A DNA stretch of 16,795 nt from an uncultured Chloroflexota bacterium (GTDB lineage: Bacteria; Chloroflexota; Anaerolineae; B4-G1; DUEL01). A program made the position numbers and the translations under genes. Where the stretch lies: contig CAKZOY010000527.1 of assembly GCA_937138275.1 (NCBI GenBank), positions 1 through 16,795 of the forward strand, given 5' to 3'. Under the pieces are notes generated by a model. The model was not told the origin of the DNA, ran no database searches, and saw nothing but the letters and a program-made list of their open reading frames with translations. This document shows positions 1 through 6,589 of the stretch, in pieces (position 1 is the first letter of the stretch; the number at the start of each line of letters is the position of its first letter).

Positions 1-20
1 TAATTCGTGTTAATTCGTGT
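1..20. repeat. Tandem 10-bp direct repeat
   Basis: TAATTCGTGT occurs twice in perfect tandem just downstream of the CapA-like gene stop. Its complement contains the 8-mer ACGAATTA twice, and the same 8-mer recurs at 5972-5979 between the transglycosylase gene and tRNA-Arg. It looks like intergenic repeat debris. No function is evident. Confidence 0.6.
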
Positions 21-27
21 CCATCCT

Positions 28-1701
28 TCACGGGCTTGCTGCAAAGACGGCCTCCAGCAGCGCCCGGCGCTCCTCCGGCGTCATCGGCCGGGGACGGGCG
101 CCGTCCTCCAGGAGCGCCGTCCGCAAATCCACCCCCAGCAGTCGGCCATCGTAGAAGACCAGTCGGTCTATGAACTCCTGCCGGGTCCCCAGCGACTGCA
201 TCTGGTCAAAGAACAGATTCCCCAGCCCGTAGTGGATAAACGCCCCGGCCTGGAAGTCAAACCCCTGGGGCTGGTGGGCCTGGCTTCCCTGGACGACGAC
301 GGCCCCTGCCTCCGCCAGGGCGCGGAAATCCCGCACCTGCTGGGCGGTGGGGAAGTATTCGTACGTCTCGTAGTACTGGACGGTAACGATGGGCAGATAC
401 CCCTCCGCCCGCAGCGCGGCGACCTTCTCCCGAATCCAGGCCCAGTCCCCACAGGGCGCGGCGCCGGGGGAGTCCTCGGTGGCGTAGGCGTACGACGGCC
501 CCACCGAGTTGCAGCCGATAAAGGCTAAACGGTTCGGCCCCAGCGTCACCGTGACCGGCGTGGTCGCCTCGGTCAGGTTCGCCCCGCCCCCGAACCATCG
601 CCACCCGCGCTGGCGGAAGAGGTCCAGCGTGTGCAGAGCGGGGCCCGTCCCGTAGTCATTGTTGTGATTACCCGTCAGTTCCACGATGTCCGTCCCCACG
701 GCGTCCAGCAGTTCTATGTACCGCTCGTGGGAGCAGAACGTCATCGTCCCCAGGACCGGCGGGACGGGACAGTTCGGGGTGAAGGAGACCTCGTTGCTGA
801 TGTGGGTCAGGTCCGCCTCCAGAAGCCAGGGGGCGATGTCCTTCGCCGGATAGGTGACGCCCTTCTGCTCCATCGTCCGCGCTGTCCCGCGGGTGAGGGC
901 GGTGACGCCGGTCATTGCCACAATCGCCATCCGGGACTCGTCCCGATTGGAGAAATCGGCCGGTAGCAGGGAGAGCGCGTCGGTGCGGCGCTCGGTGTCC
1001 AGAAACAGGGGGACCTGGAGCGGGTAGTCGGTCAGGCCTCTCTCCAGCGGGGAGCGGCCGTCCACCCGCAGAACCTTCCAGCGGGGCTCCAGTTCGTGGA
1101 AAGGGACGATGGCCCACCCGTTCAGACGGAGCGCCTCGCTCAGAAGCGCCCCCGCCTCCACCGGCTGGACCGTTCCTCCGGCAGGCGGTCCCCAGAGATA
1201 GATCAGGACACCCAGGGTATCGGTCGTCAGCAGCAGAGGGCGCGCCGCAAAGGGGCCGGAGGGCACACCCGCCCAGGTGGCCTGCAGGTCGGCCAGGGAT
1301 ACTTCGTCGTCCACGGTGAAGAAAGGCGCGGCGACGGCGTAGGTCCAGGCCCCCGCGGGGCGGGTGTTGGGGAGCGCTCGGGCGTCCAGACGGACGTCAG
1401 CGATAGGGGCGTCGGTCCAGAGAAAGTGGGCTGGGTCGGCCTCCACAGCGGCCCGCAGACGGGCGCAGGCCCCCTGCGGGACTCCCGGCCCGCAACCGAC
1501 CGTCACCGGCCATGCCGGGGTGGGCGTGGGGACGGGGGTCGGCGTGGCGGTGGGCCGGGGGGTGCGGGTGGGGGTCGGGGTGACGGCGGGGGTAACCGGC
1601 GCGTCGCAGGCCACCAGCGCCACCAGACCCAGCACCGCCGCGGCGGCAAGGATAAACCAGAACAGGGTCCGGGATCGGTAATGTACGGGTGGAACTCTCA
1701 T
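28..1701 (-). CDS. CapA-family lipoprotein (metallophosphatase-like)
   Basis: A 557-residue exported protein. Residues 12-32 form a signal peptide ending in the lipobox L-V-A-C (Cys32), followed by a Pro/Thr-rich linker at about 37-62, so it should be anchored at the outer face of the membrane. Residues 65-245 form an extra domain I cannot name with certainty; its layout loosely resembles a periplasmic binding fold. The CapA-type domain occupies about 255-525: E304 in an N-E-V-S-F motif, GNHNNDYG at 344-351, GGGANLTEA at 371-379, GSQAH with H476, and the family's terminal Y-G-L-G-N-L-F-F-D at 491-499. CapA relatives are linked to poly-gamma-glutamate or capsule synthesis and share the calcineurin-like phosphatase fold; substrate here is unknown. 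The usual His-Trp-Gly motif is replaced by YYETYE around 443-448. It starts 6 nt after the upstream oxoamine synthase stop, with no obvious ribosome-binding site, which suggests translational coupling. Confidence 0.85.
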   Translation of the reverse strand: MRVPPVHYRSRTLFWFILAAAAVLGLVALVACDAPVTPAVTPTPTRTPRPTATPTPVPTPTPAWPVTVGCGPGVPQGACARLRAAVEADPAHFLWTDAPIADVRLDARALPNTRPAGAWTYAVAAPFFTVDDEVSLADLQATWAGVPSGPFAARPLLLTTDTLGVLIYLWGPPAGGTVQPVEAGALLSEALRLNGWAIVPFHELEPRWKVLRVDGRSPLERGLTDYPLQVPLFLDTERRTDALSLLPADFSNRDESRMAIVAMTGVTALTRGTARTMEQKGVTYPAKDIAPWLLEADLTHISNEVSFTPNCPVPPVLGTMTFCSHERYIELLDAVGTDIVELTGNHNNDYGTGPALHTLDLFRQRGWRWFGGGANLTEATTPVTVTLGPNRLAFIGCNSVGPSYAYATEDSPGAAPCGDWAWIREKVAALRAEGYLPIVTVQYYETYEYFPTAQQVRDFRALAEAGAVVVQGSQAHQPQGFDFQAGAFIHYGLGNLFFDQMQSLGTRQEFIDRLVFYDGRLLGVDLRTALLEDGARPRPMTPEERRALLEAVFAASP

Positions 1702-1707
1702 CGGCGT

Positions 1708-2886
1708 TTAGATCAGGCTGAGGGTGCGACCCACCCGCTCAAAGACTTCCAGGACAAACTCCAGATGCTCGTCGGTGTGGGTAGCCATGTAGGACGTGCG
1801 CAGGAGTTCCTGGCCCACCGGTACGGCGGGAGAGAAGACCGGATTGGTGTAGACGCCCGCGTCAAAGAGCATCTTCCAGGTCATCAGGGTGAGGTTGCGG
1901 TCGCCGATGATGATGGGGATGATGGGAGTCTGGCTGTTGCCGACATTGAACCCCAGGCGGCGGAACTCGTTGCGCATCCATTCGGCAATGGCGACGACCC
2001 GACGAGCGCGTTCCGGCTCCTGCTCCATCACCTCCAGCGCAGCGAGGGCCGCCGCGGCGTTGGCCGGGGGGATGCTGGCGCTGAAGATAAGGGAACGGGC
2101 GAAGTGCTGGATATAGTGGATGACGTCGGCATCTCCGGCGATGAAACCGCCCAGGCTGGCGAAGGACTTGCTGAAGGTGCCCATGATCAGGTCCACCTGG
2201 TCGGTGACGCCGAAGTAGGCGGCGGTGCCGCGGCCGTCGGCGAGGACCCCCACCGAGTGGGCGTCGTCCACCATCAGCCGGGCGCCGTACTTCTGGCAGA
2301 CGCGGATCAGGTCCGGCAGGGGGGCGATGTCGCCGCCCATGCTGAAGACGCCGTCCACCACGACCAGTTTGCCGGCCTCTTCGGGGAGGCGGGAGAGGAC
2401 CCGGTCCAGCGCCTCCACGTCGTTGTGGGCGAAACGACGCATCTCCCCATAGGCGAGGCGGCACCCGTCTATGATGCTGGCGTGGTCTTCCTTATCGGTT
2501 ATGACGAAGTCACCGCGGCCGACCAGGGCGGAGATGGTGCCCACGTTGGTCTGGTAGCCGGTGGAGAAGACCAGGGCCGCTTCCTTGCCGACGAACTTCG
2601 CCAGCCGCCGCTCCAGTTCCAGGTGAAGTTCCAGGGTGCCGTTGAGGAAGCGGGAGCCGGTGCAACTGGTGCCGAATCGCTGGATGGCGTCCAGCGCGGC
2701 CTGGCGAACCCTGGGGTGCATCGTGAGGCCCAGGTAGTTGTTGGAACCGATCATAATCAGCCGATGATTGCCCACCCAGGCGACGGGCCCCTCGCTTTCG
2801 GTGAGGGGGATGAAATAGGGATAAAGCCCCATCGCCTGTGCCTCTTTGGCCTCGGTGAATGCCGCGCACTTCGCAAACAGGTCCAT
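1708..2886 (-). CDS. Alpha-oxoamine synthase, serine palmitoyltransferase-like (PLP)
   Basis: A 392-residue fold-type I PLP enzyme that would condense an amino acid with an acyl-CoA with loss of CO2. The cofactor lysine is K240 in TFSKSFASLGGFIAG; D207 and H210 lie in VDDAHSVG and H135 in KEDHASIIDG. GTSCTGSRFLNGTLELHLE (72-90) and the FSKSFAS motif match the serine palmitoyltransferase branch better than BioF or KBL, which usually have a G-T-L-G-K-A motif. Substrate specificity (serine, glycine or alanine; acyl-CoA chain) remains inferred, and no other sphingolipid gene is visible here. I chose the ATG at 2886 because GGGAGG lies 4 nt upstream; the ATG 12 codons earlier lacks such a site. 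It is the first gene of a two-gene unit with the CapA-like lipoprotein. Confidence 0.85.
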   Translation of the reverse strand: MDLFAKCAAFTEAKEAQAMGLYPYFIPLTESEGPVAWVGNHRLIMIGSNNYLGLTMHPRVRQAALDAIQRFGTSCTGSRFLNGTLELHLELERRLAKFVGKEAALVFSTGYQTNVGTISALVGRGDFVITDKEDHASIIDGCRLAYGEMRRFAHNDVEALDRVLSRLPEEAGKLVVVDGVFSMGGDIAPLPDLIRVCQKYGARLMVDDAHSVGVLADGRGTAAYFGVTDQVDLIMGTFSKSFASLGGFIAGDADVIHYIQHFARSLIFSASIPPANAAAALAALEVMEQEPERARRVVAIAEWMRNEFRRLGFNVGNSQTPIIPIIIGDRNLTLMTWKMLFDAGVYTNPVFSPAVPVGQELLRTSYMATHTDEHLEFVLEVFERVGRTLSLI

Positions 2887-2913
2887 TGTGCCTCCCTTTC
2901 CTGGTTTAGGGTA

Positions 2914-2942
2914 AACATACACCGGAATTGGATTTTAGGCAA
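2914..2942 (-). promoter_or_regulatory. Sigma70-type promoter of the oxoamine synthase operon
   Basis: On the minus strand TTGCCT (2942-2937) and TATGTT (2919-2914) are separated by 17 nt. Predicted transcription start is near 2907, leaving about a 20-nt leader containing the GGGAGG site. It lies back to back with the plus-strand promoter at 2968. Confidence 0.5.
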
Positions 2943-2967
2943 GCGGGGAAAACTGAGGTTCGGATGC

Positions 2968-2996
2968 TTGTCTGGCCGCTCCTTTTCGGGTAAAAT
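2968..2996 (+). promoter_or_regulatory. Sigma70-type promoter of the CAP-domain pseudogene
   Basis: TTGTCT (2968-2973), a 17-nt spacer and TAAAAT (2991-2996) lie about 30 nt upstream of the ATG at 3027. The promoter looks intact although the gene behind it is broken. Confidence 0.5.
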
Positions 2997-3026
2997 ATCC
3001 TTGCTGCCCTTCTCATCCGATGGAGT

Positions 3027-3478
3027 ATGCGCGGATCCCGTCTCTACGGCCTCGGTTTGACCCTGCTGATCGCCGTCCTGACAGCCGTCCCTCTGCGAGC
3101 CCAGGGCGGGTATGACCCCGCGACCACGGCGTCCCGCCGCTGCGCTGGAACCGGGAGTTGACCTACGCCGGCGCTGGTTCTCCTGGGATTCCACCGAAAA
3201 CCGCCCCGGGCTTCTGCCGTCATCAGGACACGCTGGGCGGCTGGCCCAGTGACCGGGCCCGGCGCTTCGGTTATCTGGGCTTCGCCGGAGCGGAAAACGC
3301 TTTCTGTGGCTACGTCACCCCCGAATGTGCCATCTGGGGCTGGATGAACCGCGAGGGCCATCGGCGGAACCTTCTGGACCCCAACTCCCACGAGGTCGGG
3401 CTAAGGATAAACCCCTGTTGCCAACTCCCCCCTTTCTGGTACAATACCCACATCTTTCGGGAAGGCAGGTTCCGATGA
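3027..3478 (+). pseudogene. Frameshifted, truncated CAP/SCP-domain secreted protein
   Basis: From ATG 3027 one frame encodes a clear signal peptide (basic start, about 15 hydrophobic residues, then L-R-A-Q-G-G-Y-D) but ends at a TGA at 3159-3161. CAP-domain sequence appears in another frame from about 3125: VPPLRWNRELTYA, then GAENAFCGY, then WMNREGHRRNLLDP. The last matches the CAP consensus W-x-x-S-x-G-H-R-x-N-L-L. A short stretch around 3172-3210 reads WFSWDSTENR in the third frame and may mark another indel. The domain stops after E-V-G-L-R-I, whereas intact CAP proteins continue through a final strand, so the 3' end is also lost. CAP proteins are extracellular; this copy is most likely non-functional. 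Its readable frame runs into the first codon of the transglycosylase gene. Confidence 0.7.
3418..3445 (+). promoter_or_regulatory. Sigma70-type promoter of the lytic transglycosylase gene
   Basis: TTGCCA (3418-3423), a 16-nt spacer and TACAAT (3440-3445) lie about 30 nt upstream of the ATG at 3475. A purine-rich GGGAAGGCAGG precedes the start codon. The promoter lies within the residual reading frame of the CAP pseudogene. Confidence 0.55.
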
Positions 3479-5928
3479 TCCGACGCCAGTTCTCCTACCG
3501 TCCATTGTACGCCCTTTCTCCGGCCTGGATCGGCCTTCTGGCGCTCCTGGTGGCGGCGCTCGCCTGCCGTCTGGATTTCTTTCTGCCCTCTACGCCGACC
3601 CCCACGCCGTCTCCGACGGCCACCCCCACCCCTACCCCCACCTCCACGCCGACCCCGACCCCCGCTCCGACGCCAACGCCCACGCCGAACCCCACCGTCC
3701 TTCTGCAGGAAGGTACATTGGCTCTGGAGATTGGCGACCCCGAAGGGGCAGTTTCAGCCCTTCGGGCCGCCTACATCGCCGACCCCAACGGGGAGCAGGC
3801 CCCGCAGGCGCTCCTGCAACTGGGACAGGCCCTCCTGCAGGATGCCGATTTCCCCGGAGCAGCGGCCGCCCTTCGGGAACTCCTGGCCCGATTCCCGTCC
3901 TCTCCGGAGGCCCACGACGCCCGCATTTTCCTCGCCCGGGCCCTGACCGAACAGGGCGACCTGCCGGGCGCGGCCGAGCAGTACCGGGCCTATCTGAGCG
4001 AGGGCACGTCCATCGTCCACTACGTCCAGGAGTGGTTGGGGGATGCCCTCTACGCCGCGGGGGACTACGAGGCTGCCGCAGCGGCGTACCAGGCCGCCAT
4101 AGATGCCGCCCCCGATCTCTCCTTTGAGGTGGGGATGCGGGAGAAACTGGCCCTGGTGCGGGCCGCGCAGGGGGACTACGATGCCGCCCTGGCCCAGTAC
4201 GACGCGATTCTGGCCCGGGCGCGCATCCCCGAATACCGCGCCCGCATCCAGCACCAGGCCGCCCAGACCCTCCTCCTGACCGGCCGCAGCGACGAGGCCT
4301 ACGCCCGCCACCTGGAGGTCGTCCAGAACTACCCAACCAGTCCCTGGGCCTACCAGTCCCTCATCGTCCTGGTGGATGCCGGAGTTCCGGTGGACGACCT
4401 GACCCGCGGCATCGTGGACTACTACGGCGGCGCGTACGGCCCCGCCGTTCAGGCTCTCTACCGCTACATCAACGCCTACCCCCAGACCCATTCCGGCGAC
4501 GCCCATTATTATGCGGGACTGGCCCACCTGGCGGCGGGCAGTCCGGCCCTGGCGGCTGTCCAGTTCCAGACCCTGGTGGAGACCCATCCGGAAAATTCGT
4601 ATTGGGGGGACGGGTGGATATACTGGGCGCGCGCCCTGGCGGCCCAGAGGGACACCGATGGGGCAGTGGAGGTATATCGGACCTTTGCGACCAGGGCCCC
4701 CGCGCACCCCCGGGCGGCGGAGGCTCTCTGGCTGGCCGCGCAACTGATGGAGAGCGCCGGGCGGAGGGAGGAAGCGGCCGTCCTCTACGAGGCCATCCCG
4801 GCGACCTTCCCCGCCTCCGACTATGCCCCGCCCGCGCTCCTGCGGGGAGGCCTTCAGCACTACCAGCGAGGCGCCTGGGACGCGGCGCTCACCGATTGGC
4901 AGGCCCTGGCCGACCGCTACCCCACCTCCCCCTACCGGGCCGCCGCCTTTCTGTGGATGGGCAAGACATATCTGGCGGTGGGCGAGACCCTCCCGGCGAC
5001 CGCGGCCTTCAGCCAGGCCGTCCAGGCCGACCCTAGGGGATACTACGGCCTGCGCGCCGCCGGCCTCCTGGCCGACCCGCATGCTCCGCCCTTCCCACCG
5101 ACCCTCTACAACCCGCCACCCGAAACGCCCGCGATGCGGGCCGAAGCGGAAGCATGGCTGGCCCAGCGGTTAGGGCTTTCTTCCGCGGACCACCTGGGTA
5201 AACCGGACCAGGCTTTGCTGGGCGACGCGCGCCTGGTGCGCGGGCTGGAACTCTGGAGACTGGGGTATCCGGAGGAGGCGAAGGCCGAACTGGAGGCGCT
5301 CCGCCAGGCCACCGCGGGCGATGCGCTGACCCAGTACCGATTGGCCCTGCTCTTCCGGGACATCGGCCTTTACCGGTCGTCCATCATCGCCGCAGCAACC
5401 GTCCTGCGGCGGACCGGCGTATCGCCGCTGGAGGCGCCGGTCTTCCTGGCCCGTCTCGCCTACCCGACCTATTACGAAGACCTGGTTGTCACCGAGGCGG
5501 AACGGGAGGGATTGCCCCCGTTGCTCCTCTTCTCGCTGATCCGGCAGGAGAGTCTGTTTGAGAGCCTTGCCACCTCTTCCGCTGCGGCCCACGGCCTGAT
5601 GCAGGTGATCCCATCCACCGGGGCGGAGATTGCGACTCAACTGGGCTGGCCTCCCGGCTACACCACGCGCGACCTTTATCGCCCTCTGGTCAGTGTGCGC
5701 TTCGGGACCTGGTACCTGGCGCGCCAGCGGGATCGCTTCGGGCGGCTGGACGTGGCGCTGGCGGCCTACAATGGGGGGCCGGGCAACGCCCAGCGCTGGC
5801 TGGACGCCGCCGGTAATAACGTGGACCTCTTCCTGGAGCGGATTACCCTGGGAGAGCCTCGCCTTTATCTGCAACGGATTCGGGAGCACTACGCCGTCTA
5901 CGCGGCGCTCTACCAGGGCATTCCTTAG
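3475..5928 (+). CDS. Lipid-anchored soluble-lytic-transglycosylase-like protein (TPR plus SLT)
   Basis: An 817-residue exported enzyme predicted to cleave the MurNAc-GlcNAc bond of peptidoglycan, leaving anhydroMurNAc. Residues 1-31 form a signal peptide with a lipobox-like A-L-A-C (Cys31). A Pro/Thr tract at about 38-73 is a likely cell-wall spacer. Residues 75-640 are helical TPR-type repeats (for example GDYEAAAAAYQAAIDAAP and GDYDAALAQYDAILARA), as in the superhelical part of Slt70. The catalytic domain lies at about 675-805: Glu692 in I-R-Q-E-S is the expected catalytic acid, followed by HGLMQVIPSTG and the A-Y-N-G-G-P motif. It is longer than E. coli Slt (about 645 residues). I chose the ATG at 3475 because it gives a proper signal peptide and follows the promoter and GGGAAGGCAGG; upstream in-frame codons translate the pseudogene region in the wrong frame. 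It stands alone, converging on a tRNA gene. Confidence 0.92.
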   Translation: MIRRQFSYRPLYALSPAWIGLLALLVAALACRLDFFLPSTPTPTPSPTATPTPTPTSTPTPTPAPTPTPTPNPTVLLQEGTLALEIGDPEGAVSALRAAYIADPNGEQAPQALLQLGQALLQDADFPGAAAALRELLARFPSSPEAHDARIFLARALTEQGDLPGAAEQYRAYLSEGTSIVHYVQEWLGDALYAAGDYEAAAAAYQAAIDAAPDLSFEVGMREKLALVRAAQGDYDAALAQYDAILARARIPEYRARIQHQAAQTLLLTGRSDEAYARHLEVVQNYPTSPWAYQSLIVLVDAGVPVDDLTRGIVDYYGGAYGPAVQALYRYINAYPQTHSGDAHYYAGLAHLAAGSPALAAVQFQTLVETHPENSYWGDGWIYWARALAAQRDTDGAVEVYRTFATRAPAHPRAAEALWLAAQLMESAGRREEAAVLYEAIPATFPASDYAPPALLRGGLQHYQRGAWDAALTDWQALADRYPTSPYRAAAFLWMGKTYLAVGETLPATAAFSQAVQADPRGYYGLRAAGLLADPHAPPFPPTLYNPPPETPAMRAEAEAWLAQRLGLSSADHLGKPDQALLGDARLVRGLELWRLGYPEEAKAELEALRQATAGDALTQYRLALLFRDIGLYRSSIIAAATVLRRTGVSPLEAPVFLARLAYPTYYEDLVVTEAEREGLPPLLLFSLIRQESLFESLATSSAAAHGLMQVIPSTGAEIATQLGWPPGYTTRDLYRPLVSVRFGTWYLARQRDRFGRLDVALAAYNGGPGNAQRWLDAAGNNVDLFLERITLGEPRLYLQRIREHYAVYAALYQGIP

Positions 5929-5933
5929 CCCGC

Positions 5934-5966
5934 TAAAAATCCCGCCAGGCCTCACACCTCGCGGGA
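5934..5966 (-). terminator. Intrinsic terminator of tRNA-Arg
   Basis: Read on the minus strand, TCCCGC and GCGGGA form a 6-bp stem around a 15-nt loop, followed directly by TTTTT (complement of 5935-5939). It lies about 40 nt beyond the tRNA 3' end, between convergent genes. On the plus strand no U-tract follows. Confidence 0.5.
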
Positions 5967-6006
5967 CATTTACGAATTACGAGGCACGAAACCCGTGATT
6001 TTCCAG

Positions 6007-6079
6007 CACCCCCGGCGGGACTCGAACCCACAACCAACGGCTTAGAAGGCCGCTGCTCTTCCTCTTGAGCTACGGGGGC
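6007..6079 (-). tRNA. tRNA-Arg (anticodon TCT, reads AGA)
   Basis: A 73-nt cloverleaf folds fully: acceptor GCCCCCG/CGGGGGT (first pair G-U), D stem GCTC/GAGC with G18G19 in the loop, anticodon stem GCGGC/GCCGT, loop C-T-T-C-T-A-A, 5-nt variable loop, T stem GTGGG/CCCGC with TTCGAGT. The anticodon is at plus-strand positions 6044-6046. The CCA end is not encoded (CTG follows the discriminator G) and must be added enzymatically. AGA appears to be a rare codon in this GC-rich window, so this should be a minor arginine tRNA. Confidence 0.95.
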
Positions 6080-6133
6080 ATTAGAACCGGCTCGTTTCCA
6101 GCAGACCGTTTTTCTGCCCGCGGCAAACGCCGG

Positions 6134-6580
6134 TCATTCCGTTGCCGGTTGCAATCCCTTATAGACCTCTCGGCCTGCCAGGGTGCGCAAAATTGTATCC
6201 GCCGAGCGCCCAATCAAACCCGCCAGTTGCCGGGGGGATAACGGTGTATTTCCGTTAGCCAGGAAAACCCGAAAGATCGCGTCCACCAGCGGTAAATCCG
6301 GGCGCAAGTACCCTTTCTCACGACTGCAGTGTTCCCGAATCAAATGTTCCAGTCCATCCATCGGGATGACTTCCGCGGTATTCGGGTCCACCCAGTCAAT
6401 CACTTCCACATCCAGGCGGTTGGTAAAGGCCGCCTGATGGTCCGGGCAAAGATGATGCCAAAGTTCCACCCGCAGGTCCCGACCGGTCCGCTCCCACCAC
6501 TGACGATTGATGTGGAACGGCGTATCCACGGTCGGTCGGACCCGACTCAAACGTTTTCCCGAAAGGCTGATCTCGCTCAT
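6134..6580 (-). CDS. Uncharacterised protein with C-terminal helix-turn-helix-like segment
   Basis: About 148 residues and not a family I can name. Visible features are an N-terminal beta-rich stretch with HINRQWWERTGRDLRVELWHH, a C-P-D-H motif near 46-49, an EVIDWVDP segment around 60-66 that could be a strand-turn, an H-C pair near 84-85, and a C-terminal helical part (about 111-142, from N-T-P-L-S-P-R-Q-L to T-L-A-G-R-E-V-Y-K-G-L) that reads like a winged helix-turn-helix. The clustered Cys/His residues might bind zinc, but spacing fits no standard ribbon. It begins right after the stop of the 526-residue gene, so the two are co-translated. I prefer the ATG at 6580 because AGGGG lies 6 nt upstream; the ATG at 6586 abuts that site. 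It sits at the 3' end of the unit, upstream of tRNA-Arg. The joint job is unknown. Confidence 0.75.
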   Translation of the reverse strand: MSEISLSGKRLSRVRPTVDTPFHINRQWWERTGRDLRVELWHHLCPDHQAAFTNRLDVEVIDWVDPNTAEVIPMDGLEHLIREHCSREKGYLRPDLPLVDAIFRVFLANGNTPLSPRQLAGLIGRSADTILRTLAGREVYKGLQPATE

Positions 6581-6589
6581 CTCCATCCC

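Noticed and set aside
1096..3060. Long open frame (654 codons) on the plus strand opposite the CapA-like and oxoamine synthase genes
   Set aside because: Composition is Gly/Arg/Asp-rich without recognisable domains, and it is antisense to two clear genes. This is typical of long shadow frames in GC-rich DNA.
3495..3695. Val-Gly repeat peptide on the minus strand
   Set aside because: It is the reverse reading of the Pro/Thr spacer codons of the transglycosylase.
3754..5082. Open frame of 442 codons on the minus strand opposite the transglycosylase
   Set aside because: Gly/Arg/Val-rich shadow of the TPR region.
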